Source of the DNA: Diabrotica undecimpunctata
Lineage: Eukaryota > Arthropoda > Insecta > Coleoptera > Chrysomelidae
NCBI RefSeq assembly: GCF_040954645.1
Contig: NC_092809.1
Location: forward strand, 136,265,914 to 136,329,913
Reading direction: 5' to 3'
DNA length: 64,000 bases
Both the position numbers and the translations under genes were made by a program. Every line of letters begins with the position of its first letter. Position 1 is the stretch's first letter. Below, in pieces: positions 35,515-46,824 of this stretch. A model generated the notes under the pieces. That model had not been told where the DNA came from. It saw only the letters and a list, made by a program, of their open reading frames with translations, and ran no database searches.

Positions 35515-35930
35515 TTTGACCAGTGTGTGTTACCTATACCTACTCACTTATGGAGAGAAAGCAATAATGCTCACAAAAGGTAGTGAACAAGGTTCGAGTG
35601 ACTTAGGGGGCTATGGAGCGCCAGATGTTGGGAGGTACTGAATCCACAAGGAATAGAAACAAACAGACACTATCGAAAAATCGCGCCGCTAAAATGGAAT
35701 TGGATACGACAAGTCCCCTGCTTAACAGACAACGGGTGAACAAAACTCATCGTTAAGTATAGACCAAGACAAGATGCACTACGGAGCAGATGACGACCAC
35801 CAACCAGATGGACTGACGACAGGAAGCTTATTAGCAGTAACTGGATGCAAGCCACAGAAGATAGAGACAAACGGAAAGAGCTGAGGGAGAGTGCAGCAGT
35901 AGATGCGTAATGGTTGATGATTTGGATGAT
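35515..35930 (+). mobile_element. RTE-like LINE C-terminal tail (continuation of 34240-35075)
   Basis: Resumes with FDQCVLPIPTHLWRE-type text: the family KTFDQCVLPVLTYG block, then AIMLTKGSEQ, the MLGGT-like remnant, LLNRQRVNKTH and the tail with the decayed RPPTRWTDD equivalent near 35795-35820. It completes the LINE broken at 35075. Confidence 0.7.
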
Positions 35931-36239
35931 TATGAGGACTTAAAACTAGTAGCAGTGGATTATCTTTACTAGATTGAAAAAGTTTTAGTTTTTAGTTTTT
36001 AGCTTAACTTTCGTTCAAGAAAGATTAATATCAGAAAATTTTTATAACAGATATTCAGAGTTCATATATACTTAAGTTTTTATCGTTATTATATTATTAT
36101 ATTTTAGTCTGGCTATCCTTTCGATCATCTTGGTTTGATTATTTTGTCTTGCAGAGTTATTTCTAAATTTTTCTTTGTGTGACTCTCAGTTTGGTATCAG
36201 AGGGTTTTGTTAAGAAAAGTGTTTCTGCTTTGGAGGTAA

Positions 36240-36525
36240 ACACTGAAAGGACGCATTGATCAAATACTTTTCTCTTCACGCATTTCTTCTGCTTTATGTA
36301 ATAGAATCATTGTAGCGTTGTTTCAATGTGTTGGCATTTTCTTCAAAGCCTTTTTGATTTCTGATTTTGTTACATCGAACTTTAAATATGATCCTTGGTT
36401 TAATACCTCAGTTTTTACTGTAATTGGAAGTTGCTTATTGTTATCCTTTTATCTTGATCTATACAGCTCTGTGCAGAACTCTTCGACTATTGTTTTTAAT
36501 TTGTCTGGACAAAAACGGAAGCAAT
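36240..36525 (-). mobile_element. RTE-like LINE fragment before the RT domain
   Basis: Minus-strand reading gives TIVEEFCTELYRSR, then PITVKTEVLNQGSYLKF and DVTKSEIKKALKKM, the conserved linker before the RT domain (E--FYTELYRS ... V--ALKKMK). The fragment decays on both sides. Confidence 0.7.
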
Positions 36526-36735
36526 TCTTATCGGAGACCTATGTACAATGTCAGCTTTTTTAGTCGTGTTCGTCGTAGATAAAATACAGTATGCTGCTTC
36601 TTACGGTTTTTACACGTGTTACAGTCTTAAGTCATGAAACAGCAAAATATGTATGTCATGCTTGTGTCATATACCCCTCGTCGGTGGACGAGACTTTGTT
36701 CTCATTGGTCGGTAGCTTCGTTCTGACATTAAAGG

Positions 36736-36864
36736 AATTGACAGTTGACAAATGGTTCTGGTCTTGGATAAAGTTCATGCTCGGCCGATAATGCAGATTC
36801 AACGCATACCGAAAGTGACGTCAGAATGGACTTTAACCGTCTGTCTCAAATGCCCCATCCTCTG
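36736..36864 (+). repeat. Direct repeat, copy 1
   Basis: About 129 bases from AATTGACAGTTGACAAATGG to CCCCATCCTCTGCT, repeated at 36934-37064 with roughly a dozen differences. An isolated extra copy of the first 13 bases (ATTGACAGTTGAC) lies at about 36898-36911. Confidence 0.85.
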
Positions 36865-36933
36865 CTCCGTCTGTCCCGTCTCTGACAGACGAAGAAGAAT
36901 TGACAGTTGACTATAGATAAGGAAAAGAAAAAG

Positions 36934-37064
36934 AATTGACAGTTGACAAATGGTTCGGGTCTTGGCTAAGGTTCATGCTCGACCGGTAATGCAGATTCAA
37001 CGCTTACCGACAGTGATGTCAGAATGGACTTTGACCGTCTGTTTCCTGTGCCCCATCCTCTGCT
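36934..37064 (+). repeat. Direct repeat, copy 2
   Basis: Second copy of the 36736-36864 unit, same orientation, separated by about 70 bases. Function unknown; possibly part of an LTR or a satellite-like array reduced to two units. Confidence 0.85.
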
Positions 37065-38299
37065 TTTCTATTTGTCCATTTCTTTGGTTGTTTCTTGGTT
37101 ATTATTTTAAGTCTTTCTTTAAATATTGTAATTTTCGATATTAATTACCTAAGATCACTGAATGTAATAAACTGTTTCAACACATTTACATCTTTAAATA
37201 TTTTTTTTATTTGATAAGTCGATTTCGTTTCTTGTCTTTCTATCAGGGCTTTCCCATGTGTCCCACCTTTGGTGTTTTTCTTTTTTAAAGAAGCTTTTTA
37301 TTTAAAAAAGATTAAAGAACCAAGAGGTTAGTACTATTAGTAACAATTAATCTACCAAATGACATAATAACAAATACTAATTCTGCAGATTTAACACAGA
37401 TCCATTTTTTAAGAGTTTTAAGAGTTTGGTATAAACAGTTTTATACCAAGATCTGTTTTATACAGATCTATTGATTACTTTACAGAGATATTAGAATTAA
37501 GCGTAACCAGATAATTTTTCCAGATTATTTTTCTATATAATTATTCCTGAAATACTGTTGCGTCTAAAAACTTAAAGCAATATTTTGTATTAGTTATTAA
37601 AATCATCTTCATCTTTATTTAACCTGGTGCACGTAAAGACTTTTTGTAGAGTTTGGTTTAGACTAAAAAGGTCCTTTTACCGACAGAGTCACATCCGGTA
37701 CATTTTTACTAATCGTTACGCCAAAGTCCGAATATCTGCGGCATTGAGCATCCGACTATACACATTCACTATCAAGTAAGTACAAATACGGCTTACCGCG
37801 TAAGACACATACAAATGATTATGTGAGATAATTTTAAAACAACAGTACTCAATATGTTTAAACACCAATTTTCTCTACGTGACAGCACTATTATAATATC
37901 AAAATTAAAAACAAATACTAAAAGTTGCTTTGGCATTTTACGTCAACGTTATAATGCTTATCAGAAGTGTAAAGCAAATCAGGGCAATTTCAGCGGAGAA
38001 TCAGCGTTTTACGGACAAAGTTGTGACGTCAAAGGCGCGTTCACCAAATATTTGTCACGAAACTAAGGTAGATCATTTACTGATGGCACTTTAAGAAGAA
38101 AACAACAACTGTGATCTTTATTCCCTATTAACGTATTTTGGTTTTATGAGAGATAAATTAAAATAGTGTATTACTGAAAGAGGCTGTTTTACATTGGAAA
38201 AAAAGATAACACTTCATTGTCTACAGAAGGAACTTCAGTGAGCGAATGAATTTTTAGAAAATAGGTAAACAGTTTTTAACTAAAAACTAGACTTAGACC
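37065..38299. other. No gene recognised
   Basis: AT-rich. The 70-codon open stretch at 37854-38066 (+) ends a GC-richer patch (37640-38060) that may be the remnant of an unidentified repeat. Confidence 0.4.
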
Positions 38300-39085
38300 A
38301 AATAAAACTTTTAATATATCTCTATTAAGATCAAAGTAAGGTGCTAAATTAAAAAGGAATTAAAGAGTATAGCAAGAGTAGACCGAAAAGAGGAAAATCT
38401 ACTTTCCATGAAATTGCAGAAGTACAATAAAGAGGAAATACCACAGATCTGAGGCTTGAAAACGCAGTCATAAAAGGCTGCAACCAGTATAAATATCTAG
38501 GAAACATCATATTAGCAGATGGCAGAGTTAAGATAGATGTACAAAACCGAATAACCCAAGGGAAAAAATGCATCCGAATACTGAATTCATTACTGTGGTC
38601 TAATAAAATAAAGATGCATACCAAACTTCGCGTATACAGAGCAATTGTAGAACCAATTACCGCATATGGTGCCGAATGTTGGACGATGACAAAGAATGAA
38701 CGAGATAAAGTAGACGTTGTGGAAATGGATTATCTTAGAAGGTCATGTCGACTATCGAGAATGGAAAGAATCAGGAATGAGGAAATACGAAACCGTACAG
38801 GAATTAGAGATACTCTTTCAGATAGAATACAAGGAAGGCAATTACAATGGTATGGTCACGTGATGAGAATGGAGGAGGAGCGGTGGCCAAAGAAAGCCTT
38901 AATGTATGTTCTGCCAGAAAGAAGGAAAAGGGGAAGACCACCAAATTCCTGGAGAAGAGAAATTACAAAAACAATGAAATCTAGAGGCTTAGAAGAGGGA
39001 GATTGGAGAGATAGGAAAAGATGGAGGCTGAAATGCGGGAAGCGGCAATCGCCGTAGGACCCCCGTTATATGATGATGATGACAA
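38300..39085 (+). mobile_element. LINE C-terminal region, 147-codon open tail
   Basis: Reads LENAVIKGCNQYKYLGNIIL, VQNRITQGKKCIRILNSLLW, LRVYRAIVEPITAYGAECW, DYLRRSCRLSRMERIRNEEI, QLQWYGHVMRMEEERWPKKA and RRKRGRPPNSWRREITK with stop at 39055-39057, then a TGATGATGA simple-repeat tail. Catalytic domain missing. It ends less than 400 bases from the acj6 stop codon, in opposite orientation, and therefore limits or contributes to the acj6 3' untranslated region. Confidence 0.88.
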
Positions 39086-39464
39086 TAAAGTAAATAGAAT
39101 AGGAATATGTCATATTTGATAAACACATAACATATAAGTTATTATTAAGCAAAAAATAATAATTAGTAAAATAATATGGCTCTTTAAAGCATATATGTAA
39201 TTATTATAAACAAAATAAAACCTTTTTGTTCTTAGTTATTAAAATAGTTATTAAATATATTGAGAATCTGTCTTATTACTTTTTATGATTACACCTTTTA
39301 TGATAAAGATTGGTGTAATTTTATCTCCACATGCGGTATTTTACACGGGAAGCTCCTTCTTTGCATCATGTGATGCGTTCACGCACAGTTTAGCGCGTTC
39401 CATGATGAACATTGTTAATCACACTATATCACTAATTTACAGGAAACCCGAAATTTACTTCCGG
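39086..39464 (-). other. Probable start of the acj6 3' untranslated region
   Basis: Directly downstream of the acj6 stop on the minus strand. No clear AATAAA signal on the minus strand was found before the LINE at 39085, so the transcript end is not resolved. Confidence 0.4.
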
Positions 39465-39865
39465 TCAGTGTTGCGCCGCAAACTTCATCCTCTTCTGCTT
39501 TTGTCGCTGGTTACAGAACCAAACCCTAACGACGTTCTTTTTCAAGTCTAATTTCTCGGCGATCGCGGCGATTTTTTCGCCAGACGGACGCGGTTGCACT
39601 GCGAAATACGCCTCTAAACTGCGTTTTTCTGGCGCCGCGATTGAAGTCCTTTTACGCTTTTTTTCGCCGGCCGGAAGGACACTAGGAGCGTCCGGATCAC
39701 GTCTTTTGTTTTTGGCCTGCGCTTCGGCTTCCTCCAGCCATGCTTGGAGGATTGGCTTGAGCGCTATCATGTTGTTGTGGGAGAGAGTTAGAGATTCGAA
39801 CCTGCAGATCGTCGACTGGGAGAGGGCTCCTACTCCTGGAAGTTTTAGATTTGCCAAGGCTTTAC
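39465..39865 (-). CDS. acj6: acj6 (POU4/Brn-3 type) terminal exon: rest of POU-specific domain, linker, homeodomain, stop
   Basis: Last coding exon of a class IV POU transcription factor, a nuclear sequence-specific DNA-binding protein that specifies sensory neuron identity in insects. The acceptor AG is at 39866-39867; the exon starts with GT, completing the Gly codon split by the previous intron (phase 1). It encodes the second half of the POU-specific domain (KALANLKLPGVGALSQ, FESLTLSHNNMIALKPILQ), a short linker (KNKRRDPDAPSVLPAGE) and a complete homeodomain. The homeodomain has basic arm KKRKRTSIAAPEKRS and recognition helix NVVRVWFCNQRQKQK, and ends MKFAAQH followed by TGA at 39465-39467. 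Residue order is that of Drosophila acj6 and vertebrate POU4F. The exon is visibly richer in G and C than its surroundings and has no lesions. Strong call. Confidence 0.97.
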
Positions 39866-40689
39866 CTGCAACGATTAAGGTTTATGAGTCGACTAGTTTG
39901 GATACACCGGTCATTATTATATTCATAATCATAAGTTGAAATATCCACGCAATGGTATATTTTAAATTCTGATTGTAAATGTTTTAACATAAATAAAATA
40001 TAATACAATTTAATGAAGTAAACGAATATCCCACAAGCAATATTTTTAATTTTTGCTAAATTTAATTTTTTTCTTTAATACTTAGTAATACTTCTTCGAC
40101 ATAAAATAGGGAATGGCTTTGTAACAATTAGAAAACTTTCTTAAAGAATATGAACATCATAATAATGAGGGGTAAATGGGCCAATATAACTATTAACTAT
40201 ATCCTTAGTTTATATGTCAACGTAGTATGCTTCAGAGGATGATAAAGATACATTCATTGACTCCCTACATTAATAACTATACGTAAAAGTTTCTAATCAA
40301 TCAAAATAATATGAGGCAATTTAAATGCCTTAAATAAAAATAGGCAAAAAAGAGTATGTAATACTAGTGGCAAGTGATTACCTTTAATCGATTTTCCGAC
40401 AGGTTGACCTGGATATCAAAAGCATCTAATTTGCCAGAAAAAATATCGTTACAGCTACATGAAAATCAAACTATAGAATATTAAATAATAAAATAAAATA
40501 TGCATTGATTAATGGAAGGCATACTAGTATAATAGGCTTAAGAAGTCTGGAAAGGCTACATAATGATACCATTTTTTTATGAAAGTCAAGGTCAGAATCC
40601 CAATATTAACACAAAAAATAGATGAGCAGATGAAAATCGAATGACTTGCTGCTCATCATTTATAAATGTAGCGAAATTAGAATTAGATA
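39866..40689 (-). other. acj6 intron sequence without recognised element
   Basis: Start (on the plus-strand map) of the 8.1 kb intron between the two POU-domain exons. AT-rich, no reading frame. Confidence 0.5.
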
Positions 40690-41718
40690 AGAAAGGAAGA
40701 GCTAAGAAACATCCCGCAAAAAATAATTTCTATTATAAAGTCACTATATACTGATGCGAAATGCAGCGTGACACACAATGGGATCAACAGTGACGAATTC
40801 GACGTACTTACTGGAGTTAGACAGGGATGCGTGCTTTCTCCGTTTCTTTTTAACATAGCTATAGACTATGTTCTCTCCAAACTAGACTCCGACACAAGAG
40901 GGATACAATGGACGTTAACCACACGCCTAAGCGATCTAGAATACGCGGACGATATCTGCCTATTAGGTCAAAGGTTCCAAGATCTGGCTTACCAACTGGA
41001 AACACTTTCCACTGAAGCCAATAAAATAGGTTTGAAAATCAATATTAGTAAAACCAAGTCCATGAGAATAAATGCAAGGAACAACACGCTATTTACTATC
41101 GACAATATGCAGATTGAAAATGTGGAAAACTTTACGTATCTTGGAAGTGTCATAACAGAAAACGGAAGTAGAGAAGACGATATTCGTATGAGGATACGAG
41201 AAGCCCAACAAGCTTTCAGTACGCTCAACCCTGTTTGGAGATCTGACGAGTATACTATAAGGACAAAGATCCGAATATTCCGATCAAATGTCATGTCTGT
41301 TCTACTCTACGGATGTGAAACCTGGAAAATGACAAACACCCTCATAGACAAACTGCAGGTCTTTGTTAACAAACGTCTACGAAGAATTGTTCGTATATTC
41401 TGCCCTAACACCATCAGAAACGAAGATCTGCTACACCTGACCGAACAAAAGAGGGTACAAAATGAAATTAGGTCCAGAAAGTGGGGTTGGATCGGTCACA
41501 CACTCCGAAAAATAGTTCCAGTATCGCAAAGACTGCCCTAGAGTGGAATCCCCAAGGGAAAGGAAAAAGAGGTCGCCCAGTACAAACTTGGAGAAGATCC
41601 ATCATGGACGAGATAAGAGGCCAAGGAAAGTCTTGGAATGAGGTGAAGGCCTTAGCACAAAATAGAACCCGATGGCGCATTTTCACTGAAGCTCTATGCT
41701 CCACTTAGGATTTCAAGA

Positions 41719-41720
<2 letters not shown>
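40690..41720 (+). mobile_element. RTE-like LINE within the acj6 intron
   Basis: Starts near EELRNIPQKIISIIKSLY and reads DVLTGVRQGCVLSPFLFNIA, LEYADDICLLG (catalytic Asp pair), KIGLKINISKTKSMRI, NFTYLGSVITENGS, SVLLYGCETWKM, RIFCPNTIRNEDLLHL and KWGWIGHTLRK. A frameshift near 41510 moves the tail (TALEWNPQGKGKRGRPVQTW, RSIMDEIRGQGKSWNE) to another frame ending 41706-41708. Antisense to acj6. Otherwise well preserved; 5' truncated. Confidence 0.9.

Positions 41721-41722
<2 letters not shown>

Positions 41723-41786
<64 letters not shown>
41723..41786. repeat. (TA)n microsatellite at LINE 3' end
   Basis: Pure TA run of about 64 bases directly after the LINE tail, similar to 7072-7119. Confidence 0.95.
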
Positions 41787-41788
<2 letters not shown>

Positions 41789-42179
41789 AAAGGAAGAGAA
41801 TACCAACTGAAAATAAGAAATAAATTTAAGTCATTGGAAATGAATGGAAATGGAAGAGAAAATATAGATCATAAATGTTATTCCATAAAAATAACTAACC
41901 AAATATAACCAAAAATAACTAACCTAAATAATTTCTCATTAGATATGAATGCATTAAGTAAGAGAATGACTTTTTAAATTGAGTGAGAGCATTGAAACGA
42001 TAAAAATTGAATGATCATAGAAAGATAATGATAGAACAGGCTAGGAATATGTACAATAACTGGAAGCAAATGATCTATAACCGAAAACTAAGATTAGGTC
42101 ATGGACACAACACATTAAGAATTGAACAGTATTAAACAACATAAATAGAGAGTTGAAAGTTATAATACCGGTAAGGAAA

Positions 42180-42400
42180 AGAACGCGAAGAACGAAGAAA
42201 ATAACCTGCTACGATTAATAATTGAAGGGCAGATAGAGGGTCGACGAGGAGTAGACAGAAGAGCCATGTCATAGCTTCCCAGTATGAGAGCTTGGAACTG
42301 CATAAATCGTCAACAATTACTAAGTTGAGTAGAATAGAGAACATTTTGATGTTGTGAGCGCAAACCTCCAGTAATGGAATGCACCAGAAGAAGAAGCAAT
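42180..42400 (+). mobile_element. LINE 3' tail fragment
   Basis: Reads LLRLIIEGQIEGRRGVDRRA then a decayed SWLRN-W segment, and ends in CACCAGAAGAAGAAG, the 3' end typical of the 18793/31245 LINE group. Confidence 0.6.
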
Positions 42401-43055
42401 TAAAGCACCAAAAATAAAATGATAATAGTGTAAAAATAATATAGAATCTTGTTTAATATAATAGAAGGGGTAAATATAATGCTGAACCAGGTTGTAATAT
42501 ATTGTATACAGAAATCTATGGTAATTTTTATGCCATAACTACAAAAAAGAGAGTGTTAGAATAAAAAGTTAAAGCTACAACAAAAAACCTAACAATCTTT
42601 ATTCTCCTTTAGTGGATAAAGAACAAAAAATAAATTATAACAAAAAAAATAATGAATTAGCAAACGAAAGAGAAAATAAAAAGTATAAAAGGTAAATTTG
42701 GTAACCTAATAATGCCAGGAGAATCGCCGAAATGTGATAAACCAAACGAAAACTGAGGAAAACTAAAAAGTTATTAACAAATTAGTTAGTTAGTAGCCAG
42801 AAATTCGGGGTCGAGGTAACTAAGAACAATATAAACAACAGTGTTAAAAAAATTAAATCACGGAATAAAACAATAAAAGCCAGGCTATAAAAAAGATATA
42901 GAAAGAGGTAAGTTAAATAGGCGTGTGACGAAGAGGGGAGAAAAATATTGGCGGTAGACTTTAAAGCAAGTATCGATCGGCTTTGCTCTAAACTGAGGTC
43001 ACTGAGGTCAGAAAAAACACTAATTAGTTTTCTTTTATACAACTAAGGGGAAAGC
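42401..43055. other. No gene recognised
   Basis: AT-rich intron sequence of acj6 with no element identified. Confidence 0.45.
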
Positions 43056-43059
43056 TTGT

Positions 43060-44210
43060 TAAATACTATCCTAAAAACTTGCTACTGAAATCTTACAGTA
43101 AATAATAAATCAGAGGATAAGTTTAACAGATGAACAACAGGGATTTCATACTGTAAGATCGTGTACAGATACAATATTCGTCGTAAAGCAAATTCTTGAG
43201 AAATCACTAGAGTAAAATAGACCAGCATTTATGTGTCTGATTGACTTCAAGAAAGCATTTCACCGTGCAAGACTCAAAGATGTAATCCATCTTCTGTTCT
43301 AGTAGAAAAGTTCCTCTAGATATCATAAAAAAAACTATTGAAAACATCTGTCAAATCAACAAAATGAAGGACAAAATAGATAAGCAACTTACAGAAGCTA
43401 TACACGTATTAAGCGGAATAAGATAGGAGGATTCATGCTCTTCAATTTAATCATGGATGGAATCATTAAAAGTGTCAATAAAAGAAGAGGATACAGAATG
43501 TAAACAATGAAGTTAAAAGTTACTTTGTTCCGCAGATGAAGCAATATTAATAGCATAAGATGAAAATAGTCTGCAAAGACTAGTCCACAGATTTAACATA
43601 AGAGCAAAAGAATTTCAATCTCAACTCAGAAAACTAAAACAATAGTAATCAGCAAAGAACCAATCAGATGTAAAATAGAAATTGATGACATCAGTAATAA
43701 ATAAGTACTGGAAATAAAATACCTTGGAATTACGCTGTCCAACTATGGAGACCTAGACAAAAAAGTGAGAGATCAAGTACAAAAAGCAAGTAGAATAGCG
43801 AAACCGACATATTAATATTGAGACGAAGTTTGGAATTTATAAAGCCAGTGTAAGACCAATAATGACACATGCATCAGAAAGAAGACTCGACACAGCTACA
43901 ACACAAAGACTACCGGAAATGGCATTAGGCATGAGATACGCTGAGACATCGAAAGAGTAGTGGAGATATTAGAAGAAAATGTAACGGATAGTGTATAAAC
44001 GAATGGACACTAAAGACCAAAAAGGAATAAGATTACCTCATAAGCAGATTGGGGGAGACCCTTGTGGTCAAAATAGTAGGAGATAAATCCTCAATCGGTA
44101 GAAGTATAGGACGACCGCGCAAAAGATGGCGTAAAACTTTCCATAGATGTATTAAGCCGCCAATAAACAAGCAGAATTGCTTATAAAATGAAAAAAGAAA
44201 AATAAAAAGA
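43060..44210 (+). mobile_element. RTE/BovB-like LINE, heavily decayed
   Basis: Reads QGFHTVRSCTDTIFVVKQIL, FMCLIDFKKAFHRARLKDVI, a decayed GIR-GGSLSP region, LEIKYLGITLSNYGDLDKKV with RDQVQKASRIAK, and the C-terminal RPRKRW-equivalent near 44110. Many stops. The YLGITLSNYG...DQV-KA block is shared with the opposite-strand copy at 44760-46330. Confidence 0.75.
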
Positions 44211-44249
44211 AGAGAAGAAATCTACAGAAACAAAAGACAGTTTTTTTTT

Positions 44250-44755
44250 TCTTTAGATCCGCGCCGAAATTTGAACTTTGTCATGTTTACAATTTCCTAA
44301 AATATTTCTTTTTTGGCTGCTACGTGAAATAATTATTCCACAGTGTGACCATACCACTGTCTAATATTACGCAACCATGAAAGCTTCTTGCAGTCTATAC
44401 ATATTTTTCTTTTCACTTAGGTCCTCTTACTATGTAGCCGAGGTATTCGGCTTGTCTTGTCTGTATAATTTTTAAGAGAACTCGTATTTAATGTAGTTGT
44501 GTGCGAGTCCGTTTTGTTTATTATTTTGGTGTTTAATGTTCATATCTCACAACCACATATTAAACTACATCAGATATCAGAAAGATCAAGACCCTCTCAC
44601 TAATATATACAGATAGGTTTGTGTTGCTTGGGACTGGTTTTCATGTCATGAATATCTTCCGTAATATTTTCTCAGCCTATTCTGAGTTACTTTCTACAAG
44701 AAGAAGCTTCATTTTTATTCTTCTTTATATGTAGACATGACTGTCTGTTTTCCAA
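44250..44755 (-). mobile_element. LINE tail fragment, decayed
   Basis: Minus-strand reading: CGCEIWTLNTKIINK (near 44510-44560), TRQAEYLGYIVRGPK (near 44420-44460) and the SFHGCVILDSGMVTLWNNYF equivalent of the SWLRNIR-W tail (44330-44390). Different family from the RTE/BovB copy that follows. Confidence 0.55.
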
Positions 44756-44759
44756 TATT

Positions 44760-46330
44760 CCTCCAGTGAGTTGTCGTTTCATCATTTTCATAGTCGTCCT
44801 ACCGATCGTCTTCTACCTCTCTGTCGTCTACCTCTACCTCTGTGTCAGGTCGTGTTTCTGCCGCATATCTCATTAATGGTCTGATGACTATTTTGTAAAC
44901 TCTGCCTTTGATTTCTTTCTTGATATTTTTATTTCTCCATATTATTTCAATCAGTTAACCTGCGGATCTGTTTGCTCTATTTACTTGATCTTCTACTTTT
45001 GTTTCGAGCTTTCCGTAGTTAGATAATGTGATGCCTAGATATTTAAACTCCACCACTTGTTCTATTATCTGACCTTTCATCTCCAATTTACATCTTAGTA
45101 AATTTTAACATTTTTTAAAATTAACATATTAAATTTTCTGGCGTTCTGACATTATAAATCATGTTCACTTTGAGAAAGTAGTATTGCGTAGTCCGCATAG
45201 CAGATTATTTTAAGTTGTTTTTTTGCCATTTCGTATCCTTTCTTACTTCTTACTTTTTTTATTATTTACGATCCATGATCGGCTTGAACAGTAGAGGACT
45301 CAGGGAATCTCCCATTCTTATCCCGTGGATAGCTTCAATAGGGTCAATTAGTTCTTCTTCTACTTTTACTTTTATTGCGTTGTTTTGGTAGATATTTTTG
45401 GTCTTTTTAATTGTTCTTTCAGGTATCTCTCTTGCGTACAATAAGTGGATAACGTCCTTTAATTTGACCCGGTCAAATGCCTTCTTAAAGTCCACGAAAC
45501 ATAAAACCTTGATCTTCTTCTGCTAGTATTATAATTTCATTCAGTTTATTTGTTATCACTGTGGTTGTTAATTTTAATGTTGTGTTTAATAAATTAATTC
45601 CTCTGTAATTTTCCAGGTCCAATTTGTCTCCCTTTTTGAAGGGAGGCATTAGGATGCTTTATCTCCATTTTTGAAGAATTCGGTTTTGTTCTATTATTTT
45701 TTGGATTAGTTTTAGTAGTTGTTTGGTCAGATATGGCCCTTCATACTTTAAGAGCTCGTTTGGTATTCTGTCCTCTACTGGTGATTTTCTGGTTTTTAAT
45801 ATCTTTATTGCTTTCTTTGTATTTTGCGTTTGGCGTCACCTCCGGTGTCGGTGGTTTATTATCGTCACCTTTAGCAAATAGGGATCGAAATTCTGACTCG
45901 TTTATAGTGTTTGTATGCCTGTTTTATTTGTTGTGATCTGTATTGTAAAAAGGCTTTTTTCTTTTCTTCACATTTTGTCTTCGCTTCCTTTCTAAACCAT
46001 GAGGTTTCCTTTTTTGATATTTTAGTATTTGTTACTTTCCTCTCTCCAAGAGATTCTGTTGCTACGGTAATTATGTATTTTTGAGTTTTTTGAGCTTTCC
46101 TCAATGTTATCGTTTTCTAATATTTCATTCCCAGTTATCTTCTCTGATATTCTTTTCTTGTATAAGTATTTCGTGGACTCCGTATTTAGTCCTTCGACTT
46201 TAATTTTTGTTTGTGTTGGCGCCATTTTTTTAGGTGTGACGTATTTCATGATGATTCTTATTTTACATAATACCAGGCTTGGTCGCTTCCTACATTTGCT
46301 GAGTTGAGGCATCTTAGGTCGATTATTTTT
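44760..46330 (-). mobile_element. RTE/BovB-like LINE, decayed
   Basis: In minus-strand order: the N-terminal part near 46310-45871 with many Lys residues, MPPFKKGDKLDLENYRGINL (45590-45650), VDFKKAFDRVKLKDVIHLLY (45440-45495), IHGIRMGDSLSPLLFKPIMD (45262-45340), EFKYLGITLSNYGKLETKVE with DQVNRANRSAG (45000-45060) and VIRPLMRYAAETRPDTEVE (44830-44890). Many stops. Sits tail to tail with its relative at 43060-44210. Confidence 0.78.
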
Positions 46331-46439
46331 TATAAATGTTATTTTTTACTGCCTTATAAAAGTTATGATGTTTTGTTACTGCCAGGAATAGGTTGACTTC
46401 GGATCTTTTCCTGTTTTATAAGATGTGAAAGTTAGAATT

Positions 46440-46822
46440 TTTTAGGGCGTCCCATAATGTTAAATATACGATTGTCAGATAAAAAGAGGAACGACTCGGT
46501 AAGATCCAAAACAAAAGTCGAGGACATAGCAACAAAAATTACCAAAATTAAATGGAGCTTCGCGGGCCACACTGCTAGACAAAAGGACCAACGTTGGAAT
46601 ACTACAATACAAAATTGGAGACCTTACGAAAGTAAACGACCAAGAGGAAGACCACAGATGAGATGGATTGATGATATTAAAAGAATAGTCGGAAGAAATT
46701 GGAAATATGTTGCTCAGGATAGAGACCGATGGAGGGAGTTGGGAGAGGCCTATGTTCAAACATGGACGACAGAAGAAGAAGAGAATGAGAAGACTAAGAA
46801 GAAGAAGAAGAGAATATTGTGA
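46440..46822 (+). mobile_element. RTE-like LINE C-terminal tail, open
   Basis: The 121-codon open stretch 46457-46822 reads MLNIRLSDKKRNDSVRSKTK, KIKWSFAGHTARQKDQRWN, KRPRGRPQMRWIDDIKRIVG, RDRWRELGEAYVQTWTTEE and ends in a GAA-repeat tail. 5' truncated, inside the acj6 intron and antisense to it. Confidence 0.88.
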
Positions 46823-46824
46823 CC

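Noticed and set aside
39706..39939. 77-codon plus-strand ORF over the acj6 exon
   Set aside because: Antisense shadow of the conserved POU/homeodomain exon.
45733..46307. Plus-strand hydrophobic ORFs as transporters
   Set aside because: Antisense of the decayed RTE/BovB-like LINE on the minus strand.
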